A stretch of DNA of 41,806 nt from Candidatus Anstonellales archaeon (lineage in GTDB: Archaea; Micrarchaeota; Micrarchaeia; Anstonellales; CG1-02-47-40), in the NCBI GenBank assembly GCA_038869735.1, contig JAWCQO010000008.1:1-41806 (forward strand). The letters run 5' to 3'. A program made the position numbers and the translations under genes. The notes beneath the pieces are model-generated. The model worked only from the letters and a program-made list of their open reading frames with translations, ran no database searches and was not told the origin of the DNA. Below are positions 34,453 through 41,169 of the stretch, in pieces. Every line of letters begins with the position of its first letter. The stretch's first letter is position 1.

Positions 34453-35373
34453 ATGCTTCAGATAAGTCTCAAGGAGCACTTAGAAGGTCTTAGAGACAGT
34501 AAGCTTGCAGAATTGATTTATGCGTTTTCTCAGCTATCAATAGATATTCGCCAAGAGCTCCCTGAGAAATTGAAGGGAGAAACACTTAACAGGAACAAGT
34601 ATGGAGAAATTAAAAAGGAGTTAGATGAATGGACGAATAAATTTTTGATTGAGCAACTTGGGAGCACGGGATTAGTAAATAAAATTTATTCTGAAGAGCT
34701 TGAGGAGGCAGTCGCTCTAGACTACCAAGCTCCGTTTTTCGTATCGATTGACCCATTAGACGGATCATCAAATATAGAATCCAATAACCCTTTTGGGACA
34801 ATTTTGGGAGTTTACAAAAACGATCTTCCTACTATTGGAACAAAGATAGTGGGTGCTGCATATATTTTATATGGTCCAATAACTACACTGGTGTATAGGA
34901 CCGAAGACGCGACTCATGAGTTTGTTAAACAGAGAAAAGGTAAATCCGAATATTTTTTGGTAAATGAAGGTTTAAGACTTCCAGAACCTGGAAAGGTGTT
35001 TGGGATTGGTGGAGACCCTTTGGAGTGGGATAAGCGATTCTTAAAATTTGCAAAGAATCTTTTTAGAAGACACAAGTTAAAGGTTAGATACTGTGGGGCA
35101 TTCGTTGGTGACTTTTCTCAGATACTTCATCACGGAGGATTCTTTGCTTATCCAGCTTCACTAAAAAATCCTTCTGGAAAACTACGGCTTTTTTTTGAGG
35201 TACAGCCAATGAGCTATTTGATTGAAGGAGCTGGTGGGGCAGCATCAAATGGGCGTGAGAGGATACTTGAAATAGAATCCATGTCTGTAGATGCAACTGT
35301 TCCTGTTTTTATGGGTAACCGATATCTCGTATCAGAACTTGAGGAAGTATTAAATGAACCTGAACAAGTTTGA
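34453..35373 (+). CDS. fbp: fructose-1,6-bisphosphatase, class I
   Basis: Hydrolyses fructose-1,6-bisphosphate in gluconeogenesis. The metal-binding motif FVSIDPLDGSSNIE (Asp100, Asp103) with the upstream pair Glu81/Glu82, NPFGTILGVY, and the C-terminal LFFEVQPMSYLIEGAGGAAS are class I hallmarks. 306 residues is slightly short. Many archaea use instead the bifunctional class V aldolase/phosphatase, so a separate class I enzyme beside a separate aldolase is notable. Its last 20 bases overlap the next gene. Confidence 0.95.
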   Translation: MLQISLKEHLEGLRDSKLAELIYAFSQLSIDIRQELPEKLKGETLNRNKYGEIKKELDEWTNKFLIEQLGSTGLVNKIYSEELEEAVALDYQAPFFVSIDPLDGSSNIESNNPFGTILGVYKNDLPTIGTKIVGAAYILYGPITTLVYRTEDATHEFVKQRKGKSEYFLVNEGLRLPEPGKVFGIGGDPLEWDKRFLKFAKNLFRRHKLKVRYCGAFVGDFSQILHHGGFFAYPASLKNPSGKLRLFFEVQPMSYLIEGAGGAASNGRERILEIESMSVDATVPVFMGNRYLVSELEEVLNEPEQV

Positions 35374-36394
35374 AATAAGAAGGCAAGAAGCTGTAGAGGG
35401 AAAATCGTATTCAGCTGTACTTGTTTTTTCTGGGGATTTCAAACAGTGGTGCGAGGATTTTTTTTATTTGACTGGAAAGCGAATTGACGGTTCGATACTT
35501 ATTTTAAGGAAAGGAAAACCGAGTATTTTGCTTACTTCGCGAATGAATGTCGCAGAAGGAAAAAAGGCAGGGATGAAAACACTCATTTATGATAAAAAAA
35601 ATCCTCTGGAAAGAGTTGGACGGTATCTAAAAGGGATAAAGAATATCGGCATAAATTACTCGTTTGTATCATATGCCCAGTATAGGAAGATTAGATTAAA
35701 ACTGAGAAAAAAGAAAATTTTGGATTGCGGGAGAAACATTCTTTTGCAGAGGATGATAAAAGATAGGGAAGAGATCCAAAAAATACGCAAAGCACAGAGG
35801 ATTACGAGGGATATAATTAACTGGGTGGGTAGGTTAATATACAGCGGGATGAGAGAGGACGAAGTAAAACAACGAATTCTGAAAAGGACAATTGAATTTG
35901 GGTGTACGCCTGCATTTTTGCCAATAGTCGCTTCTGGAACTTCTAGCGCAAGTCCTCATTATAGTGGTGGAAAAAAAAGGCTTTCAGGAGTAGTTCTTAT
36001 AGATTATGGAGTAAGATATGAGGGATATTGTGGGGATATGACGCGATGCTTTTTTTTAGATGAATGCAAAAAAGAAAGGGAGGTTTATTCGAAGCTTCAG
36101 AAAATATCTAATGAAGTCATAGTGAATATAAAAGAAGGGATGGAGGTCAGAAAACTGGATTTATTACACACCAAACTCATGAAAAAATATAATTTACCGG
36201 AACCTATACATTTACTTGGTCATGGTATAGGATTGGACGTCCATGAACTTCCGTCAATTCATGTGAGAGCAAAGGAGAAGATATATGCAGGTGAGGTTTT
36301 CACTATTGAACCCGGGGCTTATTTTCCTGGAAAGTTTGGAGTAAGGTATGAGGATGTTATTTACTTTGATGGAAAAAAAGCTAATGTATTGTGA
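35354..36394 (+). CDS. M24 family metallopeptidase (Xaa-Pro aminopeptidase-like)
   Basis: A creatinase N-terminal domain (~1-135) is followed by a pita-bread catalytic domain. All five metal ligands are present: Asp217 (LIDYGVRY), Asp228 (CGDMTRCF), His290 (LLGHGIGLDVHE), Glu319 (TIEPGAYF) and Glu333 (VRYEDVI). 346 residues, a standard size for proline dipeptidase/aminopeptidase P-like enzymes. It begins inside the end of fbp (20-base overlap), so translational coupling is likely, although no functional link is obvious. Confidence 0.93.
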   Translation: MNLNKFEIRRQEAVEGKSYSAVLVFSGDFKQWCEDFFYLTGKRIDGSILILRKGKPSILLTSRMNVAEGKKAGMKTLIYDKKNPLERVGRYLKGIKNIGINYSFVSYAQYRKIRLKLRKKKILDCGRNILLQRMIKDREEIQKIRKAQRITRDIINWVGRLIYSGMREDEVKQRILKRTIEFGCTPAFLPIVASGTSSASPHYSGGKKRLSGVVLIDYGVRYEGYCGDMTRCFFLDECKKEREVYSKLQKISNEVIVNIKEGMEVRKLDLLHTKLMKKYNLPEPIHLLGHGIGLDVHELPSIHVRAKEKIYAGEVFTIEPGAYFPGKFGVRYEDVIYFDGKKANVL

Positions 36395-36406
36395 TTGCTT
36401 GTTCTC

Positions 36407-36412
36407 TTTTTT
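36407..36412 (+). terminator. T-run terminator after the M24 peptidase
   Basis: Six T within a T-rich stretch (TTCTCTTTTTTGTTTTAG), 13 bases after the stop codon, between two convergent genes. Position and composition fit an archaeal terminator. Confidence 0.5.
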
Positions 36413-36430
36413 GTTTTAGTTTGTGTGTTC

Positions 36431-37171
36431 TTATTTTAATAAATATTCCCAGCTCTTTATTTGCATCTCTCTTCTTGACTTGAATCCAAGTTCAGAGTAG
36501 CAGTCGAGAAGGTAGGGATGGGGGTTAAAGTGTGGAACAGAGATTAGATAGTTTTCGAGGTCGTTAAGAAGTGGGTATACCTTTTTTTCGTAAACTTCCT
36601 TTACTTTTGTACTTAAACCTCCCTTTTTATTTATTATTGCGTGTGAGATGTCTTTGTGCACAAATGCAAATGAAACTGTCCTTTCCTCCTCTTCTTTTGT
36701 GATTATATTTTTTAGTATTTTTTTGCAATTTGCAGAGATAGTAAGAGAGGTTTGGGTCTTTGTTATATTAAACTCTGACGGAGAGAATTTTATAAGAAAA
36801 TATGATTGGAAGTGTTCCTTCCCTTCTTTTGTTTCAACAAATTTTGAAAGTAGGATTAGATTACCTTCATAAATGGAAAGTGCTCGTGTGGAATCGCCAG
36901 CAAACCTGATTGGTTGCTTTTGTCCATCAACATACATTGGCTGGAAGTAATTTGAAGAGGAGGTGTAAGGTGCACGGGGTTCGAAAAGAGGGTAAGAGAC
37001 CTTTATTGGAAAGGGGAGATTTGAGCAAATGTCTTTTGAGAAGGAAGGATCAGCATTTGAGAGGTTAGTTGTAATCTCCATCCGCTCAATATCCCTTAAA
37101 AAATACCCATTGATTTTGGTTATGTATGAGTTCGGGAGATTATCAAAGCCCAGACAAATCCCCTTTTCCAT
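36431..37171 (-). CDS. unrecognised 246-residue protein
   Basis: I do not recognise a family. The protein is soluble-looking, mixed alpha/beta, with no signal peptide or membrane segment. A Pro/Tyr-rich stretch (YPLFEPRAPYTSSSNYFQP) at about 60-78 is followed by beta-rich segments, then a C-terminal helical part ending with PHFNPHPYLLDCYSEL. It starts nine bases after the end of the SlyD-like gene and is surely co-transcribed with it. Confidence 0.55.
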   Translation of the reverse strand: MEKGICLGFDNLPNSYITKINGYFLRDIERMEITTNLSNADPSFSKDICSNLPFPIKVSYPLFEPRAPYTSSSNYFQPMYVDGQKQPIRFAGDSTRALSIYEGNLILLSKFVETKEGKEHFQSYFLIKFSPSEFNITKTQTSLTISANCKKILKNIITKEEEERTVSFAFVHKDISHAIINKKGGLSTKVKEVYEKKVYPLLNDLENYLISVPHFNPHPYLLDCYSELGFKSRREMQIKSWEYLLK

Positions 37172-37180
37172 TCTTTTACA

Positions 37181-37786
37181 TTATTCATGAAATTCAATTT
37201 CATTGATGTTGTTAAAAAACGATTTAATAACTGATTTAAGAACTTCCTTTTTTTGACTATAAACGTTTTGAGAAGGAGGATTTTTTACTTTTATTACGAC
37301 TTTTTGCTCTTCTTCTTTGACATCTGCATCTATGCCAATGTCTTTTGCAAGTGCTTCTATTTTTTCTTTATCTGTGGTTAATATTTTTTCTAACTTTAAG
37401 TGATAAGTTAAGTGCTCTCCTGCAAGTGGATGATTGAAATCTGCCATAACACGACCAGAGTTTACGGATCTTATCTTTGCAAAAAGACCATTGATAGATA
37501 CAGCTTTACCTGGGGTAGGGGTTATGTTTTCTTTGATGAATGTAGATTGCGGGACTATTCGAATGAGGGAGGGGTCTCGTTCGCCGAACCCTTCTCTTGG
37601 AGAGACAGAAACTTCTACTTCTTCTCCTTCATTTAAAGTTCCGAGAGCCTTTTCAAGCTTCGGTATCATTTGACCTGTGTTTAAGATTATCAGTTTATTT
37701 TTTGCCTCTTCAAAGGTTGTATTGGTGTCAGATATCTTGCCAAGATACGAAACAAGTAAGAATGCTTTTTCTTCCAATTCACTCAC
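37181..37786 (-). CDS. FKBP-type peptidyl-prolyl isomerase, SlyD-like
   Basis: A folding helper with cis-trans prolyl isomerase and chaperone parts. The FKBP core (GQMIPKLEKALGTLNEGEE) is interrupted by the insert-in-flap region carrying SPREGFGERDPSLIRIVP and continues with DFNHPLAGEHLTYHLKLEKI, the archaeal SlyD/FKBP26-like layout. A C-terminal extra domain of ~60 residues (KEKIEALAKDIGID and onward) is also usual in archaeal long forms. The start is a GTG at 37786 (GTG AGT GAA). It leads a two-gene unit with an unknown protein. Confidence 0.92.
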   Translation of the reverse strand: MSELEEKAFLLVSYLGKISDTNTTFEEAKNKLIILNTGQMIPKLEKALGTLNEGEEVEVSVSPREGFGERDPSLIRIVPQSTFIKENITPTPGKAVSINGLFAKIRSVNSGRVMADFNHPLAGEHLTYHLKLEKILTTDKEKIEALAKDIGIDADVKEEEQKVVIKVKNPPSQNVYSQKKEVLKSVIKSFFNNINEIEFHE

Positions 37787-37801
37787 CCATTCACTAATAC
37801 T

Positions 37802-37825
37802 TTAAATAGTTAAGATATATAGATA
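37802..37825 (+). promoter_or_regulatory. AT-rich promoter between slyD-like and membrane-protein genes
   Basis: TTTAAATAG and then AGATATATAGATA lie 25-50 bases upstream of the ATG at 37851 and directly before the divergent GTG at 37786. They could provide TATA boxes for both directions. Confidence 0.4.
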
Positions 37826-37850
37826 TTTGAAATTGTTATTGGTTGGTTTT

Positions 37851-39044
37851 ATGGATAAAAACAGCCTAATAAAGCTTTTTGTTATTGCGATTGTAGTTGT
37901 GTTCGTATTTGAGCTAATAGCAATCTATGGGCTAAACAGAAGTACAAATAATGAAACTGGTGATTCTAGATATGTAGAGAAAAATTATGAGGGGATAATA
38001 AGAGGACGACTTATACTAAATTCCTATGAACCGGTTTTGAGGGTATTGCATAGGGGGGGCAATGAAATAGAGTTGCTTGCAAAAAAACTAAAGGAGGAAG
38101 GAATAGTTACTTATTACCTAAATCCGAAGGAGGGAGTTTTGCTTCTTAACTTAAAAGACGCCAACGATATTGGAGCAGTTGCAAAACGGTTTAAGGAACT
38201 AAACGCAAGCTCGTATAGTCGAGCCTTTTTCTCCCTGTTAAAAACGAATTTGACTGTGGAAGGTGTGGGAGATATACCTGTTGCATCTTCAACCATAAGA
38301 GATGAGATAGAGCCACGATTTGAAGTAGGGGAAGAAGTTCTGGGACAGTTTCCTGCACGAATAAGTGGAACTGAGGGAAAGGAATTTTTCATTGTAGCTT
38401 GGGGTTCAATTACGTTCTTGCCCAAAACATTTGAAAATCAAAGCGCAAGGATACGTATACTTGAAACAAGCCAGAAGAGAATTGAACTTATTATTCCGTG
38501 GGAGAAAAGGGATTTAGATATAGAAAAGATTAAAGCAAAATTTGATAGAGGGGTTGAATACTCAGCAAGATCCTTTGTGATATTTGAAAATGAGATTGGT
38601 CCAGAAGTACAAGGCAGGATAGTAGAGAAAAAGTTGGATTACATAACTGCTGTGTATGCTGACACGCTTTCCGTCTATGAAAATTTTACTGATAAGAGAA
38701 GGATAGTCGAAGATCTTGACGGTATTGCGCTATCTTTTCCAAATTCTACCGTTACGCTAACTTTAAATGGAACTGAAAATGTGAATTTGACGGATATAAA
38801 AAAGAAGTTTGAGGATGTTGCCGGCATTGATAGTGTTAATAGTGTTAAGGAGTATTCGCTTGTCAAGATTAAGTTGCCCGCATCAATAGAAGTAGAAGGT
38901 AGGAATTATTCAGTTAGTGAGACGGAAGGGGCTTTATTTCTTGAAGGGGAATATTCTGCTGGAGAAGAAATGGACATTTTTATTGATGGGAGTACTCTGG
39001 GAAGTTATGTCTATTCTTTAGGTTATCTAAGAAAGAAACGTTAG
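37851..39044 (+). CDS. membrane-anchored extracytoplasmic protein, unrecognised
   Basis: 397 residues with one N-terminal membrane helix (LIKLFVIAIVVVFVFELIAI, about 6-25) after a short charged start, so the rest is probably outside the cell. The exterior part is mixed alpha/beta with several N-x-S/T sites (NNET, NASS, NLT, NFT, NST, NGT), consistent with glycosylation. Two similar-looking alpha/beta units may be present (ELLAKKLKEEGIVTYYL near 75, IDIEKIKAKF-like near 225), which I could not confirm as a repeat. No family is recognised. The ATG at 37851 is used; the upstream TTG at 37827 lies in the promoter. Confidence 0.65.
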   Translation: MDKNSLIKLFVIAIVVVFVFELIAIYGLNRSTNNETGDSRYVEKNYEGIIRGRLILNSYEPVLRVLHRGGNEIELLAKKLKEEGIVTYYLNPKEGVLLLNLKDANDIGAVAKRFKELNASSYSRAFFSLLKTNLTVEGVGDIPVASSTIRDEIEPRFEVGEEVLGQFPARISGTEGKEFFIVAWGSITFLPKTFENQSARIRILETSQKRIELIIPWEKRDLDIEKIKAKFDRGVEYSARSFVIFENEIGPEVQGRIVEKKLDYITAVYADTLSVYENFTDKRRIVEDLDGIALSFPNSTVTLTLNGTENVNLTDIKKKFEDVAGIDSVNSVKEYSLVKIKLPASIEVEGRNYSVSETEGALFLEGEYSAGEEMDIFIDGSTLGSYVYSLGYLRKKR

Positions 39045-39073
39045 AGGTTTAGAGGAGAAAAGCTGAAAACGTA

Positions 39074-39079
39074 TTTTTT
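39074..39079 (+). terminator. T-run terminator
   Basis: Six T followed by ATTATAA, 29 bases after the stop of the membrane-anchored protein gene. Confidence 0.4.
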
Positions 39080-39153
39080 ATTATAAAGCTTAGTCGATAG
39101 CTGATATGTTATGTGTCTAATTTTCAAATACAGTGGGACTAAAATAAGAAAGA

Positions 39154-39193
39154 TTTAAAAATATATCATGATTATATCACGAAAGATCATGAT
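39154..39193 (+). promoter_or_regulatory. TATA box with twin ATCATGAT operators
   Basis: TTTAAAAATA (39154-39163) is a TATA box. It is followed by two identical 8-bp palindromes ATCATGAT at 39165-39172 and 39186-39193, exactly 21 bases apart (two helical turns). Two TGTGATT motifs follow at about 39199 and 39210. The palindromes sit where the transcription start is expected, the typical place for repression. The gene downstream (39219) encodes a winged-helix regulator, so autoregulation is likely. Confidence 0.55.
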
Positions 39194-39218
39194 TCGATTG
39201 TGATTTGGTTGTGATTGA

Positions 39219-39734
39219 ATGGAAAAGAAAGAAAAAGACATTTATAATACTTTTCATTCGCAAGGCGACCGCTCCCTATCTTCTGGTGGGGAGATAGAAC
39301 ATGAGCGATTAGAAAGAGAGGTGGAAGAAGCAAAAAATATTGCAAGAGATCCCTTCCTCCTTTCTTCTCTAATGCTCAGAATACTCCGAGAAAAAGAAGA
39401 GATGAAAACGTTGCTGAGGGAAATTCTTGAAAAATTAGAAGATATTGAGAAAAAGCTTTCATATGAGGAAGAAGGCGAACTTGTTGAGCCGCTTTTGCTC
39501 TCTAAACAAGATGAGGAGATTGTAGATTTGATAATAGAAAAGGGAGCCGTCTGCGCACTTGATATACAAAAAAGACTAAACTACAAGGGAAAAAACGCGG
39601 CATGTGCAAGGCTTTCGCGCCTTGCTGATGCTGGCATCTTAGTAAAAAGACAAGTAGGAAAGACAGTGTATTATCAGCTTTCTCAAGCTGCAAAATCTCG
39701 CACTAATTTTGGGGGAAGTGGGCCGATGGTTTAA
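39219..39734 (+). CDS. winged-helix transcriptional regulator with coiled coil
   Basis: 171 residues. The N-terminal ~30 are polar. A long charged helix follows (~55-80, REKEEMKTLLREILEKLEDIEKKL), a probable dimerisation coiled coil. The C-terminal half is a winged helix (~95-155): EEIVDLIIEKGAVCALDIQK, then GKNAACARLSRLADAGILVK and the wing RQVGKTVYYQL, as in ArsR/MarR-type regulators. No effector site (e.g. metal cysteines) is evident. Twin palindromes in its own promoter suggest it represses itself. Confidence 0.8.
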   Translation: MEKKEKDIYNTFHSQGDRSLSSGGEIEHERLEREVEEAKNIARDPFLLSSLMLRILREKEEMKTLLREILEKLEDIEKKLSYEEEGELVEPLLLSKQDEEIVDLIIEKGAVCALDIQKRLNYKGKNAACARLSRLADAGILVKRQVGKTVYYQLSQAAKSRTNFGGSGPMV

Positions 39735-39750
39735 GCATAAGAATTATTCA

Positions 39751-39840
39751 CCTCCCACTATTTTGCCATCCGCCCTTCCCCGACTGCTTGAAGAGGAAAA
39801 GGGCGGCCGAATTAAGCCGCCCCGCCTCCCACTCGGCAAA
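39751..39840. ncRNA. GC-rich structured intergenic segment, candidate RNA or switch
   Basis: In an AT-rich region these 90 bases are clearly GC-rich. CCGCCCTT (39770-39777) can pair with AAGGGCGG (39799-39806), while GGGCGGC (39801-39807) can pair with GCCGCCC (39816-39822). The two hairpins share bases and exclude each other. The nonamer CCTCCCACT occurs at 39751-39759 and 39825-39833. No T-run follows on the plus strand; on the minus strand a T7 lies before the hairpins. The promoter of the next gene lies downstream, so this is not its leader. I do not recognise a known RNA family. Confidence 0.35.
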
Positions 39841-39858
39841 AAAAGAGAATACAAAGAA

Positions 39859-39866
39859 TATATAAA
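39859..39866 (+). promoter_or_regulatory. TATA box for the HTH/PIN gene pair
   Basis: TATATAAA ends 31 bases before the ATG at 39898. With the usual spacing the transcript would start within about ten bases of the ATG, and no Shine-Dalgarno site is present, so the message is probably leaderless. Confidence 0.6.
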
Positions 39867-39897
39867 GTTATATATCTGTTATTAGTACTATTTAGCC

Positions 39898-40446
39898 ATG
39901 CAAGAGATTGCGGAATGTGTTGAGGAAATGTACGAAGGACTTTCAAAGTCCGATTCACGTCTTATGAGAAAGGCAAATGACAGGTGCATTGCATTTCTTG
40001 CAGTCAGTCCAAGTCCGCTATTTCTTTCTCTCTCGGTTATTTCTTATGTTCTTTCAAAGATTCTTTCAAAACCAAGATACATGGAAAGAAAAGCAAACCA
40101 AGATTATTTGAAAGCAATAAAAGACGAACTTCTCACGTGCAGGGGGTATATCCGCTCAGAAAAAGAAGTGGAGGTTGGGGAGTCAATAAAAAAGATGTTA
40201 AAAGTTGTTGAACAATTAAATGCAAGTGATAGAAGATTCTTTCTGGGTCTTGAGGAGAAGGCCAAATTAAAAATTGCAGTTACACTGTACGCACAGGGAT
40301 TCTCTTTGGGTAGAGCATCTGAGATTACTGGCGTTGATGAAAGGGAAATCCTCAAGTATGCGGGAGGTACTATGATGTTTGACAGATTGCCAGAAAGAAG
40401 AGGAATCGGCGAACGCGTAAGTATTGCAAGGAGGATATTTGGATGA
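39898..40446 (+). CDS. helical protein with HTH-like C-terminus, partner of a PIN protein
   Basis: 182 residues, all helical. A short hydrophobic segment (~38-58, SPSPLFLSLSVISYVLSKIL) lies in the first half. The second half has a helix-turn-helix-like run: KLKIAVTLYAQGFSLGRASE, then ITGVDEREILKYAG. Its stop overlaps the next start as ATGA, so it is made together with the PIN protein. The order, a DNA-binding-like protein first and a PIN nuclease second, is like VapBC toxin-antitoxin pairs, though both proteins are longer than in VapBC. I do not recognise the family. Confidence 0.6.
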   Translation: MQEIAECVEEMYEGLSKSDSRLMRKANDRCIAFLAVSPSPLFLSLSVISYVLSKILSKPRYMERKANQDYLKAIKDELLTCRGYIRSEKEVEVGESIKKMLKVVEQLNASDRRFFLGLEEKAKLKIAVTLYAQGFSLGRASEITGVDEREILKYAGGTMMFDRLPERRGIGERVSIARRIFG

Positions 40447-41150
40447 GAGCAAGAGAATCCCTCGATATAGTATGTGATTCTTCTTCTATTATTTCTCTCA
40501 CAGACTCTTGCCTTGTAAATGTCCTTTATTTTCTTGCTGACATGTTTGATGGGAAATTTATAATTTCAAAGGGCGTTGAAAATGAATGCGTACGCCGACC
40601 AATGGGGATGAAGAGTCACGCGTTAGGGGCTCTTATAATTAGAAAGGCAATTTCAGATGGGATCCTATTTGTTTATGAAGAAAGCGTAAAAGAATCTGGA
40701 AAGGAGATTATGGATTTAGCAAATCACTCGTTTTTTATAGATGGGAGACCACTTCATTTAGTAGATGAAGGGGAAGCGGAGACCCTTGCATTGGCGCAAA
40801 GAATAGGTTCTAGCACGCTTTTAATGGATGAGAGGACAACTCGGATTCTATATGAAGAACCCATGAGACTTGCAAGGCATCTTGAAGATGAGTTCAGAAA
40901 AAAGGTTAGGGTTGATTATAGACGCCTTTATAAATTTTTACGAAGAGTTGGAAAAATTAACTTTATTAGAAGCACCGAACTTGTAGCTGTAGCTTATGAA
41001 AAGGGTTTTTTCAGCTCTTTTGGAAAAATGGAGAAAGTTGCACTTGAATCATCACTTTACGCGCTGAAATTTTCAGGGGCTTCAACTGGTTTTGAGGAGA
41101 TAAAGAGTTATGTAGAGAAACTTGGATTCAAAAGGTCTGAGTACAAATGA
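40443..41150 (+). CDS. PIN-domain-like nuclease
   Basis: The first ~140 residues read as a PIN fold: IVCDSSSIISL (Asp12), KGVENECVRRP (Glu46/Glu48), LVDEGEAETLALA (Asp108, Glu109, Glu111, Glu113) and STLLMDERTTRIL (Asp129), i.e. the acidic residues for two metals. A C-terminal ~95-residue helical domain follows, which is unusual for a small toxin. PIN proteins are RNases in toxin pairs, rRNA processing or decay. It overlaps its upstream partner by four bases and lies 19 bases before the XPF-type gene. Confidence 0.75.
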   Translation: MRARESLDIVCDSSSIISLTDSCLVNVLYFLADMFDGKFIISKGVENECVRRPMGMKSHALGALIIRKAISDGILFVYEESVKESGKEIMDLANHSFFIDGRPLHLVDEGEAETLALAQRIGSSTLLMDERTTRILYEEPMRLARHLEDEFRKKVRVDYRRLYKFLRRVGKINFIRSTELVAVAYEKGFFSSFGKMEKVALESSLYALKFSGASTGFEEIKSYVEKLGFKRSEYK

Positions 41151-41169
41151 AAGATGTGGAGGGAGAGGG

